A stretch of DNA of 64,000 nucleotides from NCBI GenBank assembly GCA_948144175.1, contig CANXME010002192.1:1054001-1118000 (forward strand), written 5' to 3'. The notes under the pieces were generated by a model, which saw only the letters and a list, made by a program, of their open reading frames with translations, searched no databases and had not been told where the DNA came from. Origin of the DNA: Closterium sp. NIES-65 (Eukaryota > Streptophyta > Zygnematophyceae > Desmidiales > Closteriaceae). Positions within the stretch are counted from its first letter, which is position 1; the number at the start of each line of letters is the position of its first letter. Positions 40,211 to 53,700 of this stretch are shown here, one piece after another. Position numbers and translations under genes: made by a program.

Positions 40211-41680
40211 GCCCGAGGAGGTGGCATTGGACGAAGAAGCGACACGTGGAATGACGGGTGCATGCGGAAATGAGCGGGAAGGCGAAGGCGGTATGCAACT
40301 GGACCAAGTGCGCGCTCAATGACAAATGGACCAATGAAACGTGGACGAAGCTTGCTGTCATGTGGCAGTCGGAGGTTGCGGCTATCCAAGAGAACACGGT
40401 CGCCGACTGCGAACGACACCTCACGACGACTGCGGTTGGTGGTGCGTGCCATGCGTGCATTTGCGAGCTCAAGGTGCTTCCTCACGTGATCATGAATGAA
40501 GGTGAGATGCTGGTGGAAGTTGTCCGCACGAGGGACTGTGGGTGTGAGATCGACACGAGTGGGGACGTTGGGGTGCTGACCGTACAGTGCGAAGAACGGT
40601 GACTTGCCTGTGGCGCAGTGGTGCGTGTTGTTGTAAGCGAACTCGGCCATGCTCAGCTTCTTGTCCCATGCGGCTGTATCGTGCATCGCGATGCTGCGAA
40701 GAATCTGCTCCAAGGTCTGGTTCACACGCTCGGTCTGTCCATCTGTCTCTGGATGGTATGCAGACGACATGGCTAAGCGAGTCCAAAACAGTGCAAAAAG
40801 CTGCTTCCAGAATTTCGAAGTGAAACGAGGGTCGCGGTCGGAAATGATGGAATCTGGAACCCCGTGCAGTCGTACTACGTTATCTACGAACATTGTCGCG
40901 GCTTCCTCTGCTGTGACCTTGCCGTGCGTAGGGATGAAGTGCGCTGCTCGAGAGAACTTGTCGACTACAACGAAGATGGCGTCGTGACCCCTAACCGTGC
41001 GCGGTAAAGCCATGATGAAATCCATGGTGACTACCTGCCAAGGGCGGTCGGGCGGTGGAATCGGCTGCAAGAGTCCTGCTTTGCGCTGGCGAGAGGACTT
41101 CGTACGCTGACACGTATCGCACGAGCGAATGTAATCCTCTACGTCTGCTGCAAGCCCTAACCAGTAGTACGTGCGACTAAGCGTGTTAGCCGTCTTATCT
41201 GCTCCGAAGTGACCTGCACTGACGACATCGTGTGCCTCGGAAAGGAGCTGTCGAAGAGGTCGGTACGCAGGAACCAAAATCCGTGTGGTACCCTTCTGTA
41301 TGTAGACACTACCCTGCACCTCTTCTCCTGCAGGCGGCTGCGGGGTGAACTCGGGATCTACTGTGTAACCGTGCTCGAAGAGTGTTGTGAGAAGTGGGTG
41401 GCCGGCAGTGACTGTGAGACTAGCGAATTGGCAACTAGGGCGAGTGAGTGAATCTGCTGGGTTGCGCACGCCTGGCTTGTACTCTATCATGTAGTGAAAG
41501 CTCCCCTCCTTAAACTCCATCCATCTAGCCTGGCGACGACTCAGCTGCGGCTGCGACTTGAGGAAACGAAGCGAACAGTGGTCCGTGCGTATAACACTAT
41601 CTGCCCCCTCTAGGTAGCACCTCCACACCTTATACGCATGGATGATCGCAAGCGCCTCCTTGTCGTGTATGGGATAGTTC

Positions 41681-44600
41681 TGAGAAGAAGTGAACGAGAA
41701 TGAAATGACTATGAACGAAGTGAGTACAAATAGGAAACCCTGATTGGGCTGTACCCCTTATGGGATACCCCACTATAGCCTACAGAAACAAGTAAGCTAT
41801 ATGTTCTGACACACCCCCATAGGCAAAGTGGGGGAGAACAAGGGGTCACAAGACCAGTCAAGCAAAGCAAAGCAAAGCTCAGGGTGGATCACAAAGTCAC
41901 CACGCATTCCGAGCACAAGTTCAAAGGCCAGAAGGCCAGTTCACATGCAAGATCATATATAGAGATATACAAGAGGCAAACAAGCAAGAACAAGAGTATA
42001 TATAGGCGAAGGTACAAGCAAGGTCAAGAGGAGAGCAAGTGAGGCAAGACAGGCACAAGACCCAACTGCGTGCAACAACGCTGATGATCACAAGGCGGAA
42101 GTGCCTTGGTGAAGACATCAGCAGTGTTGGCCTCAGAGGCCACGTACGCAAGTCGCAACTGTCCACGCTGCTGTAGCTCACGAGCAAGAAAGTAGCGGAG
42201 AGCAATGTGCTTCGTTCTGTGCTCCAGTCGCTGCTCTCGACACAAGGCCAGCATGGCCTTGTTGTCTACGTACAGGACTGGAGGAGAACGAGGCTGCTCT
42301 CCAAGGTCGGTCAGCAGGTAGGTGAGCCAACGTAACTCCTGCGCAGCCATAGCCCCAGCGTAGATCTCAGCCTCACAACTGGAGCCGAGAACAGAAGACG
42401 AGCGGGTAGCCCGCCACGAAACAGAGCCGGAACCAAGGCTGAAGGTGTAACCCTGTGATGACCGCTGCGTAGCCTGGTCGTCAGCCCAAGAAGCGTCAAC
42501 GTGCCCAGTGAGGACCACTGGACTGCGCCCTCCAAGCACAAGCCCCATGCCCGACGTGCTGCACAAGTAGCGCAACACCCTCTTCGCTGCAGCCATGTGC
42601 TCTGGTCGGTGTCTCCCAGGAGCAACATAGCGTGCGAGAATGCTAAGAGGGTATGCAAGGTCAGGACGTGTGCAGGTCATCAGGTACATGAGGCAGCCAA
42701 CAAGCTCTGCAAACGGGCCACTCGACTCTACGGACTCATCCGAAGGCAGAGCTGAGAGTGAGTGGCGAGTAGGCAGAGGAGTGGCCTGAGGCGAGGAGTA
42801 TGTGAAGCCGAAGCGCTGAAGGACCTGCTGCACCATGTGTGACTGAGTCAGGGTAATGGTGCGGCGCGCTCTGTCCCGGGTGATCTGCAAGCCAAGGTAG
42901 CTACGCAGTTCACCCAGGTCAGTGCACGTGTGTCTCTTCTGCAGCTCGGACTTCACGTAGGCGAGTCCAGCAGTGTCAGCTGTGGCAAAGACCAAGTCGT
43001 CGACGTACACGAGGATGTAGAACGGCGGCAGAGAGGTGTCGGTGCGCAGAAACAGCGACGGGTCGGCAGTAGACGGAGCAAACCCAAGTGCCGCGAGCGT
43101 AGTCCTCAGTGTGTCGTGCCACTCACGTGGCGCCTGGCGGAGACCGTAGACTGGACGCCGGAGACTCCACTGGGTACCAGGAGGGAAAGACCCAGTGAAG
43201 CCAGGTGGGCGACGCAGCCAGATCTCCTCGTGCAGACTGCCCTGCAAGAAAGCTGTGCTGAAGTCGAGAGAGTGCAGCTCGTAGTCACGGTGAGCAGCAA
43301 CGTGCAGCAGAACCCGAAGAGTAGTCATCTTCGGGGTGGGGGAGAAGGTCTGAAAGTAGTCAACCCCCTGACGCTGACTGAAGCCACGAGCCACGTAACG
43401 CGCCTTGAAGACAGGCGGTGAACCCGGCGGCCGCTTCACACTGAAAATCCACATGCCACTGACGATGTTCGCCCCAGGAGGGGGAACAGCGTCGACGTAG
43501 GTGCCTGTGGACTTCCAGGAAGCCATCTCTGCATCCATAGCTGCCTGCCACTGAGAGGAGTAGGGACCCTCTATCGCCTCCGCGTAAGAGCGCGGAGTCG
43601 GGATGTCTGGTGCATCCGGGTCTCCCTCAGGGGCTAGCAGTACAGACGCGAGATGAGGTGAAGCGGCAGCCAGACACTGGAACTCCTCCTGCCTGTCCTC
43701 AAGGACGTCCGTGCCGAGGGCACACTCACCCCCGACGGACGGAGGACAGGCAGACTCAGACTCAGCGACAAGACTGGCAGCGTAGTCTAGACGACAGCGT
43801 GCAGCAAAGTCGACAAGCTCAGTGACAAGGGCAGACGCAGCAGACGACTCGAAGGAAGGGTCAGTGACAGCAGTAGCAAGGAGACGCGTGACAGTAGGAC
43901 TGGCAGCACGAAGAGAGTCCGACTCCGGGTCGGCAAGAGCAGGAAGCGAGGACTCAGGAGGAGAAGGCAAAGGGGCACGCAGAGGAGCAGTGGACGGACG
44001 CAGTGACATCCGGTGCGTGCCAGGGACAGGAGGAGGACGCTGACGCGACCCGCGACCACTAGCGCGCTCAGTACGAACAGGCGACGCAGGACGAGACGCA
44101 GGCTCACGACGCTCAGTAAGACCTCCAGTCGGACCAGCGTAGGGAGAAGGAGCAGGCAAAGGGGAGGCAGGCTGTAGCTGTGGCTGTGACCGGACAGGCT
44201 GCGGACCCTCTAAGGGAGGAGGAGGTGTAAGACCAAGAACCTGCTGCAGGAGCGGAACGAAGTACGGTCGGGGCCGCGCGGCGACGCCAGAAACAGCAAG
44301 AACAGCACCAGTACCCCCAACAGGAGCACCCACTACAGTAGCACCTCCAGCAGCACCAGAACCTCCAGCAGCAGCACCAGGAGCACTGTCAGTCGGACCG
44401 CCAGCGGCAGGCACAGCGCCAACACCCTCAGCAGCACCAGCTCCAGGAGAACCCTCAGACCCAGCAGCTCCAGCACCCACAGTACGAGCACCGCCGGGAC
44501 GCGCGGCAGCAGTACCCTCTGTAGTCGAAGAACCACCAGCACCAGCAGCACGCCTCCAGCGCCTGGCAAACCACTCACGCAGCTCCTGTGGGGAGAGTGG

Positions 44601-47600
44601 CTCCCGGCGAGACGAAGCACCCCCAGGCACAGCACCCCCAGGCTCAGCACCCCCAGGCTCAGCACCCCCAGGCTCAGCACCCCCAGGCTCAGCACCCCCA
44701 GGCACAGCACCCCCAGGCTCAGCACCCCCAGGCTCAGCACCCCCAGGCTCAGCACCCCCAGGCTCAGCACCCCCAGGCTCAACACCCCCAGGCGCAGCAC
44801 CCCCAGGCTCAGCACCCCCAGGCTCGGCACCTCCAGGCTCAAGACCCCCAGGCTCAGCACCCCCAGACTCCGCACCCCCAGGCTCAGCTCCCGCAGCAGC
44901 ACCAGAGTCACCAGTGACCTCGACAGGCTCGACCGCGTCTACCTGGGACACACCTGAAGGGGCAGGACCCTGAGGGGGGAGGGGGTCTACCGGGGGGGGA
45001 CCTGGTACCAAGAAGAGCGGGGGTGGGGGGAGGGACGGAGTGCGGTAGGGGAAGAGGCGGTAGTAGGGTACCGACTCGTCGAACGTGACGTCCTGGGAGG
45101 ACAGAACACGTCGAGAGGTGGGGTGGTAGAACTGCCACCCAGGGGCGTCGGGGGGAAACCCCAGGAAGACGCAGGGAGCAGCGCGAGGGGACAGCTTGTC
45201 CGCAGACAAGTCGCGGACAAACGCCCGAGATCCCCAGACCCGGAACGCCGACGCATCGCCAACCTTCCCCGTCCACAGCAGGGCTGGGGAGGTCTCCGGC
45301 CTGGAGACCCTGGGGTGGAGGTTGATCTGATGTGCTGCGTACCTGACCGCAAACGGCCACAGAAAATGGGGGGCAGCCGCATGCATCATGGACGTACGGG
45401 CGACGTCCATGACCATGCCAATGCGGCGCTCAGCAATCCCATTTTGCTGCGGGGAGTCCGGAAGCGTGAAGGACTGGCGGATGCCTCGCGCACGACAGTA
45501 GGCACGCAGAAGGCCAGAGGAGAACTCTCCGCCTCTGTCCGAGTGCAGACGCAACACAGGAAAGTCGGAGCCAAAGCTCTGCCTGAGCTGAAGACGAGCT
45601 GCGCGGATCCAGTCGATCAGCACCTCAGTGACCTCACCCTTGCTGCGCAAGGGGAAGACTGTGGTGTAACGCGAGTAGTCGTCAACAACGAGCAGGAAGT
45701 AGCGCTCCTGACCCTGTCCACGGACGCGGGCTGGGCCCCACACGTCCATGTGAAGCGTCTGCAACGGGGCCTCTGTCGGAGGAAACTGGGAGGAGTGAGG
45801 GGCAGCACGCTGGCGCCCCTCGACACAGGGGACACAGGCAGGGCCAGGGCCCTGAGGAAGGGGAGGTAGAGACCGGGGGAGACCAGACACAAGAAGACGG
45901 GAGGCCATGCCTCTGAGCCGAAGCAGAGAGGGGTGGCCAAGGCGGTGGTGCCAGAGGAGTGTCTCGTGAGACAGACGACGACACGAACAGGGGGCAGACT
46001 CAGGACCAGACCTGGACGCTGCGGCAAACACCTGACCAGACGAAGGGACCCTACCAGACTCAGCACCTGGAGGGGAAGCAGTGGTCAGTGTGTACAGGCT
46101 CGACCCTGGCCGACGTGTAAACGTAGCCAGGTGGCGTCCCGTGCTAGCCTCCGTGCAGTGGGTCACGCGCTGACGAGCAGGAGTGAACTGGTGGACACCC
46201 GCATCCTGTAGGTCAGCACCACTCACCAGGTTCGTCGAGAACGAGGGGAGGTAGAGACCAGACAGGGTGCCAGAGGGGGCCGCCGGACACGGAAGGACCG
46301 TGGAGAAGCGAGACAGGACAGGCCCCCCAGAGGGGTCAGCCAGGGACACCGCAACCGGCCGACTCAGCGGCGTGAGAGTGGTGCGGTCCCGAAAGAAGGA
46401 GCGAGACGCTCCAGAGTCAAGGGTGAAGGTGTGAGAGGCCGAAGCCGACATAGTACCTGAGAGGGCAGACTCACCAGTACCTGAGAGCACAGACGCACTG
46501 GCACCTAGAGCAGCAGCCTCACTAGCACCTGACGCAGCAGTACCAATGCCCGGGTCGGGCGGGAAACACCGGTAACAGTCATCCTCATCACTACCAGTCA
46601 CAACATACATAGTAGAAAGAATAGCATCAAAGTCAAGATCGTAAATGGCTACACCAGCCCTAGACAGCTCCCCCCAGCGGGGGATCTCAGCGGCCTCCGG
46701 AAACTGCTGACGCCAGGCGTCGGTCAGGCGGCCAAAGCAGCGGCGGGCTGCGTGGGTGCCTCCACACCTCTCCCCCGCACGGTCACCGGTGCGAAGAACG
46801 TAGGGGCAGGGACCAAACGCACCACCACGCTGACGCTGCAAGTACCACTCACGGAGTTGCTGAGGGGCGGGGACGGTGCGAGAGCGCTGCTGCTACTGCT
46901 GCTGCTGCTGCTGCTGCTGCTGGCGCTGGCCACCCCCAGAGCTGCTCCGCTGGGACGAGCCACTCCGACCCCCGCCGCCACCGCCACTCCCGCCTCCACC
47001 GTCACCCCCGTCTCCACCGCCACCGCCCCCACCGGTACCCTCGCCCCCGCCTCCTCCGCTACCGCCTCCGCCGCCACCTCCGCCTCCACCGCCTCCACCA
47101 GTACCTCCACTCCCGCCACCACCTCCACCGCCACCCCCACTCCCTCCGCCACCCCCACCTCCTCCGCCACTGCCCCCTCTGGCTCCACCCGCTCCCTTGC
47201 CCCCCTTGCCCTTGCCAGAGCGGCGTCTACCGCTGGGGGCAGACGCCGCACCGACCGACTCAAAACCAGTGAGGTCGGCCGCAGCGGCAGAGGCGACAGA
47301 GGGCAGCAGGGGGGAAGGAGAACACCCCTCAAAGATGGGGGTGCGAGGGTCACCCCGAGAGGCCCCTACAGCGACTATGCTCTTCTCAGCCGCTAGCAGG
47401 GACTCCTCAAGGAGGTCGACAGTGAGGGTGGTGGGACAGACAGAGAGAAACTGGTCCCTAACGACACGAAGGGACTCAGGGAGACGGGTGACGAGAAAGT
47501 AGAGATTGATGTTCATGGGAGGAGGGTTTGCGGCGCGGAACTCAGCAGGAAGGGCAGCGCGGTAGCGAGCGTCACTAGCGCGGAGGTGGGTGACGAGGTC

Positions 47601-49072
47601 AGCGACAGTGGGAAAGGCAGCGAGGTCAGGGAAGAGAAACGGTAGCATGAGGCGGCTCAGCGTAGCGTAGGAAGGGGAGGAGTAGCGTGCAACTACAGCG
47701 TCGTACAAGGCCTGAGCGGTCTTGCACTAACTAAAGTGGGCACGCTCGGAGGAAGGGAGGTGGCGACGCACAGCAAGACGTGCAGCAGCATCGCGTGTGG
47801 CCCACTTGGAGCGAACAGCAGGGTCAGCATCAGCAGGAGGGGCAGGGACAGCTCCAGAGACAAAGTCAAAGAGAGAAACCTCATCGATCGCATCGCACAG
47901 TAAGTACAGCTGCAGGTCCTCAATCCAGACTGGAAAGTCAATGGCGCGACCCTCAGCGTCAAAAGACAGGACACTGGGGGTGGCCATTGCAGCAGCTGAT
48001 CGTCTCACCAGGCACGAAGAGTCGGGTAGCACAGCGGCGCAGCAACTCGGCAGAACAGCAGCTGCGCACGCCTCGGAGCAGCAGCAGCCCCGCAGGAGCA
48101 GGAGCTCGGCTCCTCAGGTTGCCCGGGCGGCTCGGGCGGCTCGGGTTGCTGGGGCGGCGCGGGCGGCTCGGGCGGCTCGGGCGGCTCGGGTTGCTGGGGC
48201 GGCGCGGGCGGCTCGGGCGGCTCGGGCGGTTCTGTTGCACGGGCGGCTCGTGCGGCACGGGCGTCGCGACGGGCGGCTCGCTGGCGGCTGCACAGGCGGC
48301 TCAGGGACGGCGGCGCGGGCGGCTCAGGGACGGCGGCCTGGGCGGTCGTGGGCGGCGTTCGGGCAGCTCACGGGCGGCTGCGACGGGCGGCTCGCGGGCG
48401 TCGGGCGCTAGGGCGCTGGGGCGACGACGGGCGGCGCTCAGGCGTCAGGGCGGGCGGCCGTCAGGGCGCAAGGGCGGGCGGCTCTCGGGCGCTAGGGCGA
48501 GCGGCGCACGGGCGCTAGGGCGGGCGGCCGTCAGGGCGCTAGGGCGAGTGGCGCACGGGCGCTAGGGCAGGCGGCCGTCAGGGCGCTAGGGCGGGCGGCG
48601 CTCGGGCGCTAGGGCGGGCGGCGCTCGGGCGCTAGGGCGGGCGGCGCTCGGGCGCTAGGGCGGGCGGCGCTCGGGCGCTAGGGCGGGCGGCCGTCAGGGC
48701 GCTAGGGCGGGCGGCCGTGAGGGCGCTAGGGCGGGCGGCGTTCGGGCGCTAGAGCGGGCGGCCGTCAGGGCGCAAGGGCGGCGGCGCTCGGGCGCTAGGG
48801 CGGGTGGCCGTCAGAGCACTAGGGCAGATCGAAAAAAAAGAAGTACTAGAGCCCGGAGCGCGCTCCGGGCAGAAAAAAGGTTAAGAGGTAGCGGTGGTGG
48901 GCCCTACGAACAGTTCCCACAGGGGAACCTGCTCGATACCATGAGAAGAAGTGAACGAGAATGAAATGACTATGAACGAAGTGAGTACAAATAGGAAACC
49001 CTGATTGGGTTGTACCCCTTATGGGATACCCCACTATAGCCTACAGAAACAAGTAAGCTATATGTTCTGACA
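41681..49072 (-). mobile_element. Ty1/copia retrotransposon, nearly whole
   Basis: LTRs of 131 bp (41681-41811 and 48942-49072) differ at one position, so the insertion is recent. Five-base flanks are near-identical (agttc/agctc). It interrupts the RNase H part of the gypsy fossil. On the minus strand, a primer site TGGTATCGAGC follows the right LTR, then a GC-rich tandem-repeat leader (about 48.8-48.4 kb), gag with a Gly-rich tail and Gln run (about 48.0-46.9 kb), protease, GAG pre-integrase, integrase, a Pro/Gly-rich linker with an EPGGA-type repeat (about 44.9-44.6 kb), reverse transcriptase and RNase H (to about 42.0 kb). Integrase before reverse transcriptase marks copia. The pol part looks whole; about one or two breaks lie in the gag region. 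Confidence 0.93.
48400..48830 (+). repeat. GC-rich minisatellite in the copia leader
   Basis: About 20 imperfect tandem copies of a 20-22-bp unit around gggcgctagggcgggcggc lie between the primer site and gag of the copia element at 41681-49072. Confidence 0.88.
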
Positions 49073-50775
49073 AGCTCAACTCCGCCCCCCTAAGCTTACG
49101 CAACTCATACGCGATTGGCTGCAACCCGCGTCCCTGGTCCTGAAGAAGCACTGCTCCTATGGCCTGATCGGAAGCGTCGGTCACTACAACGTATGGGCGA
49201 GTGGGATCAGGGTACAACAGTGTCGGTAAAGACGTGAGCGACTGCTTCATCTGCTCAAACGCTTGCTGCTACGCCGGACCCCAAACGCACTCTACGCCCT
49301 TCCAAAGTAGGTCGGTGAGTGGACTAGCGATCGATGCGTAACCCTTAATGAAACGACGGTAGTAATTGGCGAATCCAAGAAAGCTCTGCAACTCCTTGAC
49401 TGAGGTCGGTGCTACCCAATCATGTACTGCTACGATCTTCTTCGGGTCGGTCCTAATGCCACTAGCGGATACGACGTGTCCTAGGAACTCGACCTCAGGG
49501 AGAAAGAATTCGCACTTCGACTGCTTAGCGTACAGCTGCTCCCTCCGTAAAAACTCGAAGACCTTCTGCAAGTGCTGCACATGCTCCTCTTTCGTCTTGG
49601 AGAAAACTCTAGCGCCCTGCACTGCATCTAGGAGATCCTCTACTCTCGGCACCGGAAATCTATTCTTGACGGTGGCGGCGTTCAGTGCGCGGTAATCTAT
49701 GCACATTCGTAACCCTCCGTCTTTCTTGGGTGCGAAAAGGATTGGTGCTACCCAATGCGATCTAGATGGCTGAATGAAACCCTACACGAGAAAGTGCCTA
49801 ACCTGCTGCGTCATCTCCTCTGTCTCTGCTGGACTCAACCTCCACTGCGGCTTCGCTACGGGCCTGCTCCCCGGCTCCAACTCTATTCAATGGTCTACTG
49901 CTCGGTTGGGAGGTAACCCTGGGGGCAACTCGTCGGGGAAGACGTCTGCGAACTCTGCTAACAGTGCACTCACCTCAGCAAGAAGAGTCGCTTTCGCACC
50001 AGCTGCTGCACTCCCTCCTTTCCCCTCCTCAGCTTCCACCTCCTCAAGGAAAACCGCAAAGATCCGTGCCGCACGCTTCACTAACTGTCGCACACGAACA
50101 TCATTAATGATAGCCGTGGATGATGTGGCCCCATCGCTCCACTGTGGCAGCTCCCAGAACTCCCCGTATACCTTGACGCTGCAGCTTCCCTAAGCCCAAT
50201 CGAACTGAGTACTAACCGTCCGTAGCCAATCCCTACCGAAGATGAAGTCATAACCGTCCAGTGTCGCAGAGTCGAAGTCACGCCTAACCGTGATTGGTCC
50301 TAGCACTACGCGTAACTTGCGAATGACTGGTCCTATGTGGAGAGGCGTCCCATCTACCATACGCGCGTCCTTGAAGTTGACTACCGAATCTGCTTCAAGA
50401 TAGAGACGACTGACCAATGAAGAGGATACGAACGAGTGGCTAGCTCCGCTATCTACGAGAATCTTAACAGCAACTCCACGAAGCTTCCCTAGAAGCACGA
50501 CTGGTCGGTCAATAGTGTCTACCTCGTTCTCCGTAGATGACTGCTGCAAAGCCGTCTCCTCTACGTTGGTAGACGTGGCAGGTACGGGAACCTCCACACC
50601 AGCTAGCGACCCGCTATCTACTGGCGGTTTCCGTTTCCCTATTGCCGCTCCTTAAGCTGTGGGGCAGTCCCGCTTTATGTGTCCCGGCGTTTTGCAGTAG
50701 TGACAATTCCCCCTTAATCCCGTTTTCTGTGAGCCATCACTGTTAACTACACCAATCTCCATGGGCAATGGTCCG

Positions 50776-53700
50776 TGTGGAAGTAAGAAACAGGAATGGA
50801 ATGACTAAGGAAAGATTGGGTACAAATGCAACCATAGAAACCTGTACCCCATGTGTGCTACACCGCTACAGCCTACAGCAACTATGTCATATCAATCTGA
50901 CACACCCCCATAGGCAAAGTGGGGGAGAACAAGGGGTCACAAGACCAGTCAAGCAAAGCAAAGCAAAGCTCAGGGTGGATCACAAAGTCACCACACAGTC
51001 CGAGCACAAGGTCAAGGCCATAAGGCCAGTTCACATGCAAGACTAGACACACATATATATAAGGCTACACAAGCAAGAGCAGGTATATATATATGCAAGA
51101 GTACAAGCAAGGTCAAGAGGTAAGCAAGTGAGGTAGGACAGGTACAAGTCCCAGCTGAGTGCAGAATCGCTGATGATCACAAGGCGGAAGTGCCTTGGTG
51201 AAAACATCAGCAGTGTTGGCCTCAGAGGCCACGTACGCAAGTCGCAACTGACCACGCTGCTGCAGCTCACGAGCAAGAAAGTAACGGAGAGCAATGTGCT
51301 TCGTTCTGTGCTCCAAGCGCTGCTCTCGACACAAGGCCAGCATGGCCTTGTTGTCTACGTACATCACTGGAGGAGAACGAGGCGGCTCTCCAAGGTCAGT
51401 CAGCAGGTAGGTGAGCCAGCGAAGCTCCTGTGCAGCCATGGCCCCGGCGTAGATCTCAGCCTCACAACTGGAGCCGAGAACAGAAGACGAGCGAGTAGCC
51501 CGCCAAGAGACAGAGCCAGAACCAAGACTGAAGGTGTACCCCTGAGACGACCGCTGCGTAGCCTGGTCGTCAGCCCAAGAAGCGTTCGCGTGACCAGTGA
51601 GGACCACTGGACTCCGCCCTCCAAGCACTAGCCCCATGCCTGACGTACTGCACAAGTAGCGCAACACCCTCTTCGCTGCAGCCATGTGCTCTGGTCGGTG
51701 TCTCCCAGGAGCAACATAGCGTGCAAGAATGCTAAGAGGGTATGCAAGGTCAGGTCGTGTGCAGGTCATCAGGTACATGAGGCAGCCAACAAGCTCCGGG
51801 TACGGGCCACTCGACTCTACGGACTCATCCGAAGGCAGAGCTGAGAGCGAGTGGCGAGTAGCCAGAGGAGTGGCCTGAGGCGAGGAGTACGTGAAGCCGA
51901 AGCGCTGAAGGACCTGCTGCACCATGTGTGACTGAGTCAAGGTAATGGTGCGGCGTGCTCTGTCCCGAGTGATCTGCAAGCCAAGGTAGCTGCGCAGTTC
52001 ACCCAGGTCTGTGCACGTGTGTCTCTTCAGCAGCTCGGACTTCACGTAGGCGAGTCCAGCAGTGTCAGCAGTGGCTAAGACCAAGTCGTGGAGGTACACG
52101 AGGATGTAGAACGGCGGCAGAGAAGTGTCGGTGCGCAGAAACAACGACGGGTCAGCAGTAGAGGGAGCAAACCCAAGAGCCGCAAGCGTAGTCCTCAGTG
52201 TGTCGTGCCACTCACGCGGTGCCTGGCGGAGACCGTAGACTGGCCGTCGGAGGCTCCACTGGGTGCCAGGAGGGAAAGTCCCAGTGAAGCCAGGCGGACG
52301 GCGCAGCCAGATCTCCTCGTGCAGGCTGCCCTGCAAGAAAGCCGTGCTGAAGTCAAGAGAGTGAAGCTCGTAGTCGCGCTGAGCGGCTATGTGCAGCAGC
52401 ACCCGAAGAGTAGTCATCTTCGGGGTGGGAGAGAAGGTCTGAAAGTAGTCAACTCCCTGCCGCTGACTGAAGCCACGAGCAACGTACCGCGCCTTGAAGA
52501 CAGGTGGAGAGCCAGGCGGCCGCTTCACCCTGAAGATCCACATGCCACTGACGATGTTCGCCCCAGGAGGGGGAACCTCGTCAACGTAGGTGCCTGTGGA
52601 CTTCCAGGAAGCCATCTCTGCATCCATAGCTACCTGCCACTGAGAGGAGTAGGGACCCTCTACGGCCTCCGCGTAAGAACGCGGAGTCGGGATGTCTAGT
52701 GCATCCGGGTCTCCCTCAGGGGCAAGCAGTACAGACGCGAGATGAGGTGAAGCAGCTGCCAGACACTGGAACTCCTCCTGCCTGTCCTCAAGGACGTCCG
52801 TGCCAAGAGCACACTCACCCCCGACGGACGGAGGACAGACAGACGCAGACTCAGCAACAAGACGGGCAGCGTAGTCTAGACGACAGCGGGCAGCAAAGTC
52901 GACGAGCTCAGAGACAAGAGCAGACGCAGCAGTGGACTCAAAAGAGGGGTCAGTGACGACAGTAGCAAGAAGACGCGTGACAGTAGGACTGGCAGCACGA
53001 AGGGAGTCCGACTCCGGGTCGGCAAGCACAGGAAGAGAGGACTCAGGAGGAGAAGGTAGAGGGGCACGCAGAGGAGCAGTGGACGGACGCAGAGACATCC
53101 GGTGCGTGCCAGGGACAGGAGGAGGACGCTGACGCGAACCGCGACAACTAGCGCGAGCAGTACGAACAGGCGACGCGGGACAAGACGCAGGCTCACGACG
53201 CTCAGCAAGACCTCCAGTAGGACGAGTGTAAGGAGAGGGAGCAGGCAGTGGGGAGGTAGGCTCCAACAGTGACTGCGATTGGACAGGCTGTGGACACTCT
53301 ACAGGAGGAGAAAGATCAAGAACCTGCTGAAGGAGCGGAACGAAGTACGGCCGAGGCCGCGCGGCAACTCCAGACTCAGCAGGGACAGCACCAGCACCCT
53401 CAGCGGCAGCACCAGCGCCAACAACACCTCCAGTGGCAGGACCTCCAGCAGCACCAGCAGCAGGACCACCACTAGGACAGACAGCAGGAGTCTCAGCACC
53501 AACACCCGCAGCAGCTCCAGCTCCAGTAGGACCCTCAGGCCCAGCAGCTCCGGGACCAGCGGCACCAGCACCCTCGGCGGTCGAAGAATCTCCAGCTCCA
53601 GCAGTACGCCTCCAGCGGCGAGCAAACCACTCGCGCAGCTCCTGTGGAGAGAGGGGCTCCCGACAAGACGGAGCACCAGGAGAAACCCCAGGCTCAGCAG

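Noticed and set aside
42024-46841. Large minus-strand open frame as a host gene
   Set aside because: It has protease, integrase, reverse transcriptase and RNase H signatures in copia order and is bounded by LTRs, so it belongs to the copia element.
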